From contig CM041545.1 in assembly GCA_023238725.1 (NCBI GenBank), positions 15,281,501 through 15,345,500 of the forward strand: a stretch of DNA of 64,000 nucleotides, read 5' to 3'. The notes below the pieces were generated by a model. The model saw nothing but the letters and a program-made list of their open reading frames with translations, ran no database searches and was not told the origin of the DNA. How positions within the stretch are numbered: the first letter of the stretch is position 1; each line of letters begins with the position of its first letter. Below are positions 1 through 10,279 of the stretch, piece by piece. The position numbers and the translations under genes are program-made. Origin of the DNA: Scortum barcoo. Its lineage: Eukaryota > Chordata > Actinopteri > Centrarchiformes > Terapontidae.

Positions 1-196
1 TTATTGCAGCTACTACCCCACTGCCACAATTAAGTATTTAAACAGAAGTGCTGGCAGTCCATTTCTTGGAATGGCTGTCTTTTTTATTATACGGGATTAT
101 GCATGCAGAAATAATTTTATCGCTAATAATTTTCACCGGAATGTCATTTTTGTTTTGCCGACAACGAATGAACAATGATCTTTTGCGGTTTTACAG

Positions 197-368
197 GAAC
201 CAAAACTGGCTCTCGTGACTGTGTACTTCAAAATGAAGCAGCATTAGAGAAGCGCTTTATGGAGATTGTAAAAGCACCTTCGTTCAAATCATGCTCCCCG
301 CAGCAACGGAACCCCAGTGGTGAACCCGAGCTGCACATCATAAACATCCCAGAGAGCGCCAGCATTCG
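197..368 (+). CDS. eng: eng exon: orphan domain, middle part
   Basis: The acceptor is the AG at 195-196 after a T-rich tract, and the donor GTAAAC starts at 369. The first two bases complete a codon begun in an upstream exon, and the last two open a codon finished at 459. The pattern RDC-VLQ followed by EPELHIINIPE lines up with the RGCHLE and HILRVLPG stretch of the mammalian endoglin orphan domain. The apparent ATG at 175 lies in the intron and is not a start. Confidence 0.75.
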
Positions 369-3300
369 GTAAACAGAGATGCAAAGGATACCAGACATCT
401 TGTGCATTGTTTTTCTTGGAAAAGAGTCCAATGTAATTTTTGACCATTCGTATTGCAGCAATGTATCGCTTCGTCTGGAATATGTGTTGAAGACCAGCTT
501 GTTCCTGAGAGGCCCTCAGGGGACCACGTGGACCATCCACAACTTACAACACACCCAGTTTGGTGTAAGCTTACACATCCACACGTATCAGTAGTGAAAG
601 CACACATAGCTGTAGAGTATAAAGTATGTATTGTCCCACAACCGTACGTGAGATAGGTCAGTGCTGTGTGATAAAGTCAATTCTGTGATATAACTCTCTT
701 AATAACAGGGTTAAATGATTTCTTGACCCTTAATGAGCTTTATAACTTTTCAACATGTGCTTGCTATTGAGTGAGTGCTTGCACAAGACAGTCTGCAAGT
801 CATTACTGATTTATTTGAACTTGTCTTCTCTTTCTACAGTCTAACAATGACATCCTGGTGTCCACCATGATGGAGCACAGAATCTCGTCTGGACTTATCC
901 TGAACAGTGACAAAGCAGAGGATGTGCAGAGGAAGGCTTTAGACTATTTTAAAGCCAGCACTTTCACCAGCTATACTGAACTCACATCGGTGGACTCAAT
1001 GGTTCTACTGGTCCTTGAAAACAAAGACAGCCCTGCAGGTAAGAGGATAAAAGGTGAGAATATGTTTTGAACTTTGAGGCATTTTCTACAAAAAGAATAG
1101 ATGGATCACTACAAAAGGCCATAGCCCACACATAGTACATGTCACACAATGCCAGCAGTGCTATGAGAAATTAGAACAATTATTGCTTTAGTAATTGTAA
1201 AAATAATATTAACCATCATTATTATCATTATCACATTCAGTATGTTTTTTACCATGCACAATGAACCATGCTGCAATTTCAATGACCCTTTTGAAGTTTT
1301 TTCAAAGTTCGTAGTGTAAGTCCTAGCCTTTTTGCTAAAACCTTAAAACTTTGAAGATTTTGTCTTGGGGAGGCCATAAACCTCAAAAGGAGTGGTAGAA
1401 TAGCATCTGTGCATACAGACAACTATCTGTATTAACTTAGAAATTCAAGAAAGTATATTAACAGTGATGATTTGACAGAGGATCTATATAGTTTATGTTT
1501 ATTTTAGCCTTCAGCCTTTATTTTTATTTCTCTCTCAGTTACAGAGGCAGCACCGGTCACTCCCAATACGACGACTGCCCCTCATCAGATGCCTCTGTTG
1601 ATGCAGCTATACACCTCCCCAGACTACCGTTCTCCCCTGGATCCCAACACCAAAGTGCAGAGTGACAAGAGAATTTACGCAGAGGTAAGAAATCATTATA
1701 AATATACATATACTGAATATATAGTATTACCAGCAGCTTAAATACAATATTTCACAGTCTTTCTCAAACAAAATTACTGAACATGTGTACAGTACTGTAT
1801 TTATTTCTCAAACACAGCTGTTAAGACTCGCAGTTTTATATTCATTGCACACAGTGCGGTTCATTTTGTCTTTTCTCTCTGTTTCCTGCAGATTTCAGGG
1901 CACACTTTAGGGGATATTGTCTTGACCATCAAGGTGATCAGCTGCTTTGTGCGCTCCAAGGGCTCGTGTCCTGTAGTGAAAGAGCTGCACTTCATAGCGG
2001 AGGCCTGCTCCCTCAATTCTTGTCCCAACAGCACCCGACTCAGCTTCTCCTTAGATCAACTCCAAGAGCTGACGTCCACCACATGGGACCTGGAGTGCTC
2101 CGTCAAAGTCTGCTACAGTGAGGTAGGAGACTGTCAACTATTTTTAGTTGATTAGTTTACATAGCAGTTGAAATAGACCATGTAAAACAGAGGGGTTTTG
2201 ATAGTTTTGATAAATATGTTTGACAATCTTCTCTACGTCAAAGAAAGATACAGTGTGTTCAAACCAACGACACACTTCCCTTTAGTTGGTTTTTCTACTG
2301 AGTCTTAGTGTAGATCTGTCGTGTTGGGAGGGCTTTGACAGGCTCAATATACTGAGGCTTCAATGTAGCTCATGGCAAACTTGAGACACAGTGTGACCTT
2401 TTGCATTGTGCTGAAGATTTCTTTTTTTTCCCCCACCACCTCACCAGAAATGTGGAGACGGAGGAAGAGTGAAGAGAAATCTGGAGGTTACCCAGCCATG
2501 TCTGCAACCACCAAGTGAGTTTAGTTTAAACTCCAAAATATGAATTATCGTTCACTATTATGAGTCTAATTCAGATCAGATTCTTAAGCCTTCCTTGTAC
2601 CAGTGGGCAGGTGGGTGTTTTGATTAGAGGTTATTTTTTGGATGTTACTCCTTATTTAGCTATGTAAAGATATAGATATTTCAATGTAAATGTTGTATTT
2701 ATATAGTAAATAGTTCAGTAGATCAATTATTTTCACGAGAGCTACAGAGAAACATCGCAACACCATTAAAACTCTAGTTGGAAGGATTAGGAGAATCTTA
2801 TATGTTCTTATTTTGCTCCTCTTACTAAAGTAAATTTGTTTCTTGGTCATGACTGCACGATTTATTAATATAGAAAAAATAATCAAAACAAACAAAAACA
2901 AAACAAATTGCTTTTACATTAATGAAAACACACTGAACACAACAAATGGTTCAGTCTACAAAATGAGCCACACAAAATTAGAGGAAAACTTGTTCTGTGT
3001 CATTACATCCTCCAACAACACACTCTCTGAACTCTCAGAAGCTTTTAAAATGGTAAAACTTTGAAATTTCCCTTCTTGGCCTCGGGACTTAATTGCTAGT
3101 CTGTTGCTCGGCCAGTGAATTGCCGCTTGCTGCTATAATTTTCACTCCTATTGTTTCTTTCAGTGCACAACAAGTGCTGCGCGGGTGGTTGTCATAGCAG
3201 TGAACTCAGGATATGCAGTGAAGCCAGTAAGGGGCTGCGGGGCAGGGCCTCGTCCTTTAGGAAGGTCTGCAGGCTGACCTTGTGGCCACAATCAGAAGTA

Positions 3301-6208
3301 ATGGCCCCCAGGGGAGGGAGGTGAAGTCCTTTGTGTTTCCAAGGGGGTCTGACTGCTGTCCAAACACAGCCACTGGGCCTGCTGCTATTGTCAGACCATT
3401 CAACGCAGTTGACTCAAACAAGGAAAGATGTCTTTCTTCTTCTAAGAAAGAATAACCTCCAGACAGATGATTGATTTTTAGGAACATTCAGATGATTCCA
3501 TTTCTGATTAAAAAAGACACCAGGAAGCAGGTGTTGATTAACTGGAATATCACCTGGAGTTTGTCAGACTTCTTTTGTGAAGCTGATAATGGATTTGTTT
3601 ATTTTTGAGGCTTTGTCCTCCATTTCCTTCTAGAGAAGAGAGATAAAGGCTGGCGTGGTGCAGCATACTGTATGTGTCGGGGAAGCTGACTAAACTACTC
3701 ATCCACGCTTTCCTGTGTCCTGTTTGTCCTCCTCTCTGTTGTTTTGCTTGAACTTACGTAATTAGAAATGTTTTTACTATTTTTTTGTGGAGACTGGGGC
3801 TCATTGAAATAAAGTACTGGAGCTAGTTTTAAAGGAACATGCTGGTTTGATAGGTCTGTTTATGTGGTTCCATTCATTAGCCAAGTGTCAGAGACTCAAG
3901 GGTTATATCAGCAGGCCTAGTGCTCGTCGGGCAGGGCTGAGTGCTCCATTCAGTAATCATTCCTGTTTGGTAGTTAGAGAGCAGAGTCACAGCACCGGCC
4001 TGCCGTCTGTGTCCTCCTCTCCACCTGCACTGGGGCTTCTGCTTCCTTCTCCTGTTTATTCAGCTTTGCTGTCAAAGCCTTGCTTAAACAAACTAATGCA
4101 GAAACTGATTACAGAAAAAAAAAGTCTCAAGGGAAGGCCTGCTCGGGTTGCTGTGATGTTTCTGGCCCATTCGGGGTCAAGGAATGTCCCCCGCTGACAG
4201 ATCAACAAACTGGGTCGGCTGTCTGGGATGCAGTCAAATGCCCACAAGATGTCACTGTTTCAGTGATCTTGGTCATATTTAATTCAGCTGACATTTGCTA
4301 TTGTTTAATATATTATCAGCATGATAGTATTTAATTTAGTCATGTCCTATTTAATGATTAATTGAAAAACTATGCTGTCACATGCATAATATCAGGTTTT
4401 ACTTTCCTAATGTCCATTACAGTTATTCAGATACACATGATGCACAGAGTGGTGGCAAGTTTCTACAAAGCAAACCTGCTGTCTCTTGTCCTTCGTGTCC
4501 TCTCTTTAATGTACTTCAGGAAAGGAGAGCTGTAATGTATGAGGCCCAGTGTAGTTCTTAGCCTAGCACACTGCACCAGGAGGCAGGAGGCAGCAAAGGC
4601 AGGTGAGAGAAACTCATGCAAAGGTGATGATTAGTTTCCTCCAAATATTCTGAATACTTGTGGAAGGATCTCTACAGGTAGCACACTGTTTTTTTTTTTA
4701 TATGCAACACGAGCATGCACACACAGCTCACACAAAACATTCCTCAGCTTAGATTTTGTTAAAAAAATATTAAGTCCAAACTGCATTCTATGTCAAAAGT
4801 AATTTTAAAAAAGTTTTTGTTCAAGGATTAAAGAATATTGTGATTTTTCATTAAGGCAAACATCAGTATGTGCCCAGTGAATAGTTAGTTTGAACACTTG
4901 GATGTTGGATCAGTTTTAAGGCAATATCCGATTGAAAGGAAAAACTGTCAATGATCTATTGTTCTGCCTTCTCGAAATGATGTCTGTCTCAAGGTAATCC
5001 ACTCATGGCCTTGCCAGACCACAATGAGTGAAGCAACACTGTGGGAGTGTAGTGTGTTTGTGCGACAGCAGAGACCTGAGAGGGTTTTGTGTCGGTCTGT
5101 TCTCTTTTTCTTTCAGGGCTGAATTGAGGGGAAATTATTTTTTATTGCTGTTGGCTGGTTTTGTGTTTTCTATTAAGTTTGTTAGCAGTGAAGCACGTTG
5201 TGTGGGCAAGCTGGCACACGGCTTGTCCAAAGAACATCGCTATTGCCAAAATTGCTAAATTGAAATTTGTAAAAAAATTAGAGCAGAGAAAATAATGAGA
5301 AAAAAACACAGTTTTACTTTCAGTAAGATTTCAGATTTCAGTAAGGCTGAGGTCTCACTCTGCTAAAGTAAGGCATGTTATACTTACTGCATGGGCTTTG
5401 CTTGCATTGCCCTGTGAACCAGCAGGGTGAAGAGAGTAGTATTAAAGGGCCATACTTTAGTTTTTACAAATATTTGCATACATGTTACATTACTGCCATT
5501 TTAGCCATTTTCAGTCCTCAAATTAACCTTTGAAGCAGCTGTTTGCATCAGATTATTCACTGTGACCACCCACTATGGTTCATCAAGAACATTTCAGGCC
5601 TCTATAAATGTATTTCCATTCTGTTTTGGCATGAAGAGTAAGCATCAGTTTTGACTTGTGTTTGTTGCAATTGCTGCTGTTTAAATGGAGCTTGCATATA
5701 TTGTGCTTTTTTCATTTATATGTTTTAGCCCCACCGTGCTTTGATTTTGGCCTACCTGGTGTCCTGGGCATCGCATTCGGAGGGTTCCTGATTGGAGTAT
5801 TACTTATTGGAGCACTGTGGTTTATCAAAATTAAAACAGGTAAACGTACAACTAACAATATGGTGTTTCTGTTTGAATGTAGATCTGACCTGACCTTTGT
5901 CTGGATTTGAAATTGTCACGTTCTTCATAATTTAGGGTACCCAACTGGACTGGACATCAGCTCAACTGCAGCAAATCTTCCTGGTAAAAATAGTTTTTTT
6001 CTTGTCTTTTGTCCTCTTTTTCTTTCTTTTCTTTTGTTTTCTTTTCTTGTCAAGCTCTTAATGGCGTCTTTCTCATCTTTTTTCAGGATGTCCCTGCTCA
6101 GGAGCAAAACGACAGCCTGTCTCTACCAACCCCTCCCCCTCTGAGAACAGCAGCGCCAACGCAAGCATTGGAAGCACCCAAAGCACGCCAACCAGCAGCA
6201 TGGCATGA
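197..6208 (+). CDS. eng: Endoglin (CD105), C-terminal part, 9 exons, 5' end outside window
   Basis: Endoglin is a single-pass membrane co-receptor on endothelial cells that binds BMP9/BMP10 and presents them to ALK1-type receptors. The exons are 197-368, 459-564, 840-1038, 1539-1684, 1892-2122, 2448-2514, 5729-5839, 5936-5983 and 6087-6208. All junctions are GT/AG and all phases agree, giving 399 codons. In the joined protein, residues 1-158 match the second half of the orphan domain, 159-180 form a Thr/Pro-rich linker, about 181-306 are ZP-C with paired cysteines, 317-339 are the membrane helix (GVLGIAFGGFLIGVLLIGAL), and 340-399 are the tail ending in TSSMA. Mammalian endoglin ends SSMA, whereas betaglycan (TGFBR3) ends SSTA. 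The short juxtamembrane stretch also fits endoglin rather than betaglycan. Sequons are NVS at 58, NTT at 168 and NST in ZP-C. ZP-N is absent, and so is the RGD that human endoglin carries there. The assignment is from remembered family sequences, not a database search. Confidence 0.85.
459..564 (+). CDS. eng: eng exon: orphan domain, conserved core strand
   Basis: The acceptor TTGCAG ends at 458 and the donor GTAAGC starts at 565. The segment SLRLEYVLKTSLFLRGPQG then TTWTIHN matches the human endoglin stretch around VELSC..AVLILQGPPYVSWLID, which is the clearest endoglin signature in the extracellular part. It carries one N-glycosylation sequon (NVS) at its start. The exon ends in phase 0, which fits the next exon. 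Confidence 0.8.
840..1038 (+). CDS. eng: eng exon: end of orphan domain
   Basis: The acceptor CTACAG ends at 839 and the donor GTAAGA starts at 1039. The exon holds 66 codons plus one base. It encodes a mixed hydrophilic segment (SSGLILNSDKAEDVQRKA, then TELTSVDSMVLLVLENKDS) at the position of the end of the mammalian orphan domain. The phase-1 end joins only to the acceptor at 1539. Confidence 0.8.
1039..1538 (+). other. eng intron (500 bp), no hidden exon seen
   Basis: The sequence is AT-rich with stop codons in all forward frames. This is where exons for the ZP-N half would be expected in a mammalian-type gene. I see no splice-bounded open stretch encoding cysteines or the RGD region. Confidence 0.7.
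1539..1684 (+). CDS. eng: eng exon: Thr/Pro-rich linker and start of ZP-C
   Basis: The acceptor CTCTCAG ends at 1538 and the donor GTAAGA starts at 1685. A short Thr/Pro-rich linker (PVTPNTTTAP, with an NTT sequon) is followed by MPLLMQLYTSPDYRSPLDP. That stretch resembles the FQLGLYLSPHFL segment at the ZP-N/ZP-C boundary of human endoglin. The jump from the orphan domain straight to this segment is the reason for thinking ZP-N is missing. Confidence 0.82.
1892..2122 (+). CDS. eng: eng exon: ZP-C core
   Basis: The acceptor CCTGCAG ends at 1891 and the donor GTAGGA starts at 2123, giving exactly 77 codons in phase 0. Six cysteines (ISC, GSC, EAC, NSC, LEC, KVC) are spaced as in the C-terminal half of a ZP module. 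RLSFSLDQLQ followed by WDLECSVKVCYSE corresponds to RFSFLLHF..TLSCTV of human endoglin. There is an NST sequon. Confidence 0.88.
2123..2447 (+). other. eng intron (325 bp)
   Basis: Ordinary intron with a GTAGGA donor and a long pyrimidine tract before the acceptor CACCAG. I see nothing else in it. Confidence 0.8.
2448..2514 (+). CDS. eng: eng exon: end of ZP-C and basic juxtamembrane site
   Basis: The acceptor CACCAG ends at 2447 and the donor GTGAGT starts at 2515. The exon encodes KCGDGGRVKRNLEVTQPCLQ and onward. RVKR at 2466-2477 fits the furin consensus R-X-K/R-R and lies about 22 residues before the membrane helix. Many ZP proteins have such a site between ZP-C and the membrane anchor. 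Confidence 0.8.
2515..5728 (+). other. eng intron (3.2 kb), the largest in the window
   Basis: Non-coding DNA between the juxtamembrane exon and the transmembrane exon. It has several short open frames with no splice-bounded structure and no recognised transposon, only short A/T runs (for example near 4690). A regulatory element could be present, but nothing in the sequence alone demonstrates one. Confidence 0.7.
5729..5839 (+). CDS. eng: eng exon: transmembrane helix
   Basis: The acceptor TTTTAG ends at 5728 and the donor GTAAAC starts at 5840. The exon encodes PPCFDFGLPG and then a 23-residue hydrophobic helix with small-residue spacing (GIAFGGFLIGVLLIGALWFI), followed by the basic stop-transfer KIK. 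The helix is very close to GITFGAFLIGALL..ALWYI of human endoglin and GIAFAAFVIGALL of betaglycan. Confidence 0.93.
5936..5983 (+). CDS. eng: eng small exon: membrane-proximal cytoplasmic tail
   Basis: A 48-base exon with acceptor TTTAG (ends 5935) and donor GTAAAA (starts 5984). It encodes YPTGLDISSTAANLP, flanked by two glycine codons split across the junctions. It keeps phase exactly (1 to 1), so skipping it would still be in frame. This segment makes the tail longer than the 47 residues of mammalian L-endoglin. Confidence 0.75.
6087..6208 (+). CDS. eng: eng last coding exon: Ser/Thr-rich tail and stop
   Basis: The acceptor TTTTTTCAG ends at 6086 and the stop TGA is at 6206-6208. The tail reads CPCSGAKRQPVSTNP, then SENSSANASIGSTQSTP, then TSSMA. 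The IGSTQSTP block is shared by endoglin and betaglycan. In mammals this tail is phosphorylated by ALK1/TGF-beta receptors, and its last three residues (SMA) act as a PDZ-type ligand. Confidence 0.93.
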
Positions 6209-6338
6209 GATTATGGTAATCTTCACCTCTTGCAGGGCCACCATCTTCCTTCAAAGTCACCTTTACGGGTTCCGTGCTTTTGTTTTCTTTAATAATGCTT
6301 AAAAAGCATTTCTCCCCCCATGGCCCCTTCAAATTCTG

Positions 6339-6344
6339 ATTAAA
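6339..6344 (+). promoter_or_regulatory. ATTAAA, candidate proximal polyadenylation signal of eng
   Basis: The common ATTAAA variant lies 131 bases after the stop codon. Use of this site would give a very short 3' UTR. Confidence 0.3.
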
Positions 6345-7215
6345 AAGCACAACCCCACATCTCTGACACACCAAGTCTGAAATGGATGTCATCTGGGAGT
6401 TTGTAATGGTGGATAGGGGTGGGGGGGGGTGCTGAGTGAGGGATCACTGAAGTCTAATCAATGACATCTGATGCTCACCTCTGCTGCCTCTGTATAAAGT
6501 CAAGCTCCTAGACAGGAAGTTAAAGAGGGCAAGAGCAAAAAAAAAAAAAATTGGCTCCCAGCAACAGGAAAAACAAACCATATCCCCCAAGAGCTAACAG
6601 GAAATTCACTGCATTCCTTTCAATGAATTGTGCTTGTGTGATGGCTGCACAATAATAGCTAGACAGGAGACAAGCCAGTCAAAAGACCGACTTTGAAAAA
6701 CAGATGAAAAGCTGTTTTGCATTCACATCTTCAAAAAATATGAAGGGTTTTCAGCGAGGTCAGTCCAAAAAGGTATCAACAACATCTCGGGGACTGAAGA
6801 GCTCAACATGTTAGGATCTCAAACCATTCAATGAAAAGTTCACCTTATGGGGTATTTTGTCTTAATTGGAGTTCGAGGTCAATGGTCAACTGCTACCTCC
6901 TATTATTCAGAAGTCTGGAAGCTAAGTTTAAACTTAACACTAGACTTCTCAGGTGAATTCTTCTTATTTTCTGCCTTTTTCAATTTCTGTTTCATTCTCT
7001 GTCACTTCAGGTGAATCTTAGAATTGACCATCTGTGTCATATGTAGCTTACAAAACAGTTACCAAAGGTGCCATTTTCATTTTAACCAATAGCTGCATCA
7101 TATTAAAGTCAAGTGTTTTTTTTTCCAGTGTTTATTACATTTAAAGAGAAATGTACTTGATTACCTAATAAGTCAACAAACCAATCCTAAATCATATTTA
7201 TGACTCAAACATAGC

Positions 7216-7221
7216 AATAAA
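7216..7221 (+). promoter_or_regulatory. AATAAA, candidate distal polyadenylation signal of eng
   Basis: A canonical AATAAA, about 1 kb after the stop, followed within 50 bases by a GT-rich stretch (TGTTATTTATGTG). It would give a 3' UTR of about 1,030 bases. Confidence 0.4.
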
Positions 7222-7240
7222 GTATGTACCATTTAGAAAA

Positions 7241-9540
7241 AAAGTACTGTTATTTATGTGAGCTCAGAAATAATCACTCTTGTAATGTGCAGTACAGCAC
7301 GGCTGTATTCAGAGCTGAGTAATGTGCCTATAATGAGGAGTCAGGACCAAAACTCTGCACATCAGTTTTCAGACCTCAGACATATATGCAGACTTAGGTG
7401 CCGCTCATACAGCTACACCCACAGGGTGGAGTTTCCCTAAAATAGACTGTCTGGAGGTGAAATTCCAGTACTTTTCCTTTGCACAGAGTCCATTCTCACT
7501 AGAATCTGAGGTAAGACCATCACCACTGCCTGACAGTTACTTCTAACCACAGTTATCCAACATAAATGTCCACACATATATGAAAAACACCTATTCAAGT
7601 GTTTTTCTGGCCAGTTTAATCATCAGCCAATAGCCCATAAATGCAGCTCTTAATAGTGTATAAACCATTACTCTTCCAATATTTGAAGATATTAAACGAG
7701 CACAAAACTGCTTCCTTTAATTCATTGTCCTTTCATTCAAAATCTTGTCAGGCACTGATCACCAACAAATTTGAGATATGAAAGGAATAATAACTAATAA
7801 TGAAACTCACATTTATTTAATTTTTTCTTAAGCAGAATCAAATTAAATCTGTGAGATTAAAGGTAAATACTTTAGAAATGCCTAATTTCCAGGCAAACTC
7901 AAACATGTGGACTGTACATAGGGTGGTTTCATATATCTAAATTTCTCTCCAAAGGACCTGAAAACACCTGAAACTACTTCTCCGTTTTCCCATAACCTTT
8001 GAACTTCCCATATAAGTCACCAGCTCTGAATACAGCCTATATTTGTCCTTTATAGCATAATAAATACTAAGAATTGTGTGAGACTACATTTATCATTTAT
8101 TGTTTGCAACAGTACAAAAGTCAATCAATTGTGCTTTAACCTACAAAGACTGCTTTAAAAATCCACAATTTCACGTCTTCATTAATGATATGGAAACTGT
8201 CCTTTGAGAGAAATCATATACTTGTTAAAATTATTAACTTCTACTCTCTACATTTGATAGGCTGCATCAGCCACTGCAGTGCTAGTGCTAGACAGCTGCA
8301 CAAGACCGTAATGGGGATTTTCATGAGGGCTACATCTGTAGAGAGACGGTTGATCCGTGAACCCACTTTATTTTGTACAAATGTAAATGTATGTCAGATT
8401 TTTTTTTTACCTCTTTAAAAATATTCTCATCACATGTCAAGTCTTGTGGTATAAGTTAACGATTTGTATCCACAGGGCATCGACACAAGCACCAAAATTG
8501 TGACGTTAAAACTTTTCTGTATATCTATGTGACACACTGACTTACCTTTTACTCAAACATATGTATATTCACACTCCGAATAGTTACTCACCCTCTAATT
8601 TGGATTGTTAAAGTAATTTATTCACCTGCCTTAAAAATATTCAGTGTTTTCCAAACCAACTGCATCTGTAAAATGTCTCCTCATTGTATGTGAGCTATGT
8701 AGCTTATCACCTCTGTCCCACTTGGTGTGTGTGTGCATGCACATTTTTCTCTGCATGCCTGATTTTCTTTGTGTATTTGTGTGGAGACAGAGAACAAAGA
8801 GGGCCAGTATAAATTGCCACTTGAGTATTTGTGCAATATGATGAGGTATTTAATGTCTATATGTCTTTTTTTTTCTACCATGTTTTTTTGTAATTGTTGT
8901 ATGATATTCTTACTTTTGAACAATTTTCTTAACCTGATTTGTTCATATATGTATGTGGAGAACTGGGACAATTCCTAATCAAGGCACTTAGCAAATGTAT
9001 ACTTTTTTTCTGTGTAGTAATCTTTGTTTTTTATTCTCATATAGATTTGATTACATTGTATTCACAGACAGTGCGTGTCGCATCAAATGTCACAGACAGG
9101 ATATGTGGTTCATTGGTTCTAGCCATCTTTGACTTTTTCCCTAACCCAAGATTCCCCTGCTGTCCAAAAACACTGCATATCTCTGCCGATACTGACATCC
9201 TGACATTGTATTGTGTTCATTGTGCTATCTTCAGTGGGTGTGATGGGGATGTACAGAGGGCAGAGACGCATCCCAGTTAAATATTCAACACTCACGAACT
9301 GCTCGTTTGCAGGAAACATTCAAACTTAAAACACTGAAAATATGAGACGTTTTTTTTTGTTAAATTTTTTAGTAAATGGCTGCAACATTTGAGGGTTTTT
9401 TTTTTTCATTTTCAAATGTCAGGTTTTCTGTGCCTGTGTTAAACAAACCCCCGTTCTGTCTGATCAGACATACTGTCAGTTAATTCACTTGCAGATCCCT
9501 TCGTTACCTCTGACAACAACCTCCTCCTCCTCAGACAGTC
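7241..9540. other. Intergenic, AT-rich, nothing recognised
   Basis: AT-rich sequence with short open frames lacking splice structure. Several further AATAAA-like hexamers occur (for example near 8057), so an even longer eng 3' UTR is possible. No RNA gene or transposon was recognised. Confidence 0.5.
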
Positions 9541-9549
9541 TATACAGTT

Positions 9550-9660
9550 AATGAAATATGTGTGTGTCTGCGTGTGTATATACACAGTATATGCACTGTA
9601 TAAGCGTGTGTATGTGTTTGTGTGTGTGTAAGTGTGTAAGTGTGCATCTGCGTGTAGGTG
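9550..9660. repeat. Degenerate TG-rich low-complexity tract
   Basis: Imperfect TG/TGTATG repeats interrupted by TATATACAC. The long open frame on the - strand here (His/Thr/Ile-rich) is a by-product of the repeat. Confidence 0.6.
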
Positions 9661-10279
9661 TAAAATCTGAAACTATGCCTACGTTTATGTGAGGGGATTC
9701 TTCCTCCACTTTATTAACAATGTCCAAATTATGAATTCTTACCAAAAAATCTGAAGCTTTAACAACACATCAGAAAGTCTGCTTTGAATTTATCGAGAAT
9801 TAAACGCCATGTTATGTTTGTGCTAGAGTGGGGAGCCATTAAAATTGGGTCAATTTGTTGAGACAGTACTAAAATGATATTGTCTCTGATGAAATATATG
9901 TTTTGTCTGAAATTATCTTTAATAAAGTAAATATGACAAATGTTTTTTTTTGTGTGTGTGTGTTTTGTGGTGTATTTCTTACACTCTTGGGACATCCTAG
10001 TGGGTAAGTCTAGAACATTATGTAGTGTTGAAAAAAGCAAACTCTCAGGGTCTCCTGGGACAAGTAACATCATAAAGTAATAATATGGTGCACTTGGCAG
10101 CTGACACAGAGCTGTGGAAAAAAAGGAACAAATTTCTGTATTTAAGCTGTATCTTTATAGAAACATTGTTAAACATGCTGTAGGTCATGTTTTTAGATTG
10201 GTCTGCTATGATTGCCGTGATCTGTGAGCTTCTCCTGTCGACTTTTTTGTTTCTGATTTGATGACACTTTTACATCAAG
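9661..10279. other. Intergenic, nothing recognised
   Basis: AT-rich, with a short TG run near 9952-9963. No gene or mobile element is seen. Confidence 0.5.

Larger units (their letters stand above)
6209..7240 (+). other. Probable eng 3' untranslated region
   Basis: Non-coding sequence directly after the stop codon, with candidate polyadenylation signals at 6339-6344 and 7216-7221. It contains a G-run near 6417-6428 and an A-run near 6538-6551. The true end cannot be set from sequence alone. Confidence 0.55.

Noticed and set aside
175..372. Open frame starting at ATG 175
   Set aside because: The ATG lies in the intron. Only 197-368 is exon, entered from an upstream exon in mid-codon.
197..6208. 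Betaglycan (TGFBR3) instead of endoglin
   Set aside because: The tail ends SSMA rather than SSTA. The ZP-C to membrane linker is short, whereas betaglycan has a long one, and the orphan-domain segment matches endoglin.
6009..6302. 97-codon frame across the last eng intron and exon
   Set aside because: It is the wrong frame through the last coding exon. It matters only as the read-through discussed in the findings.
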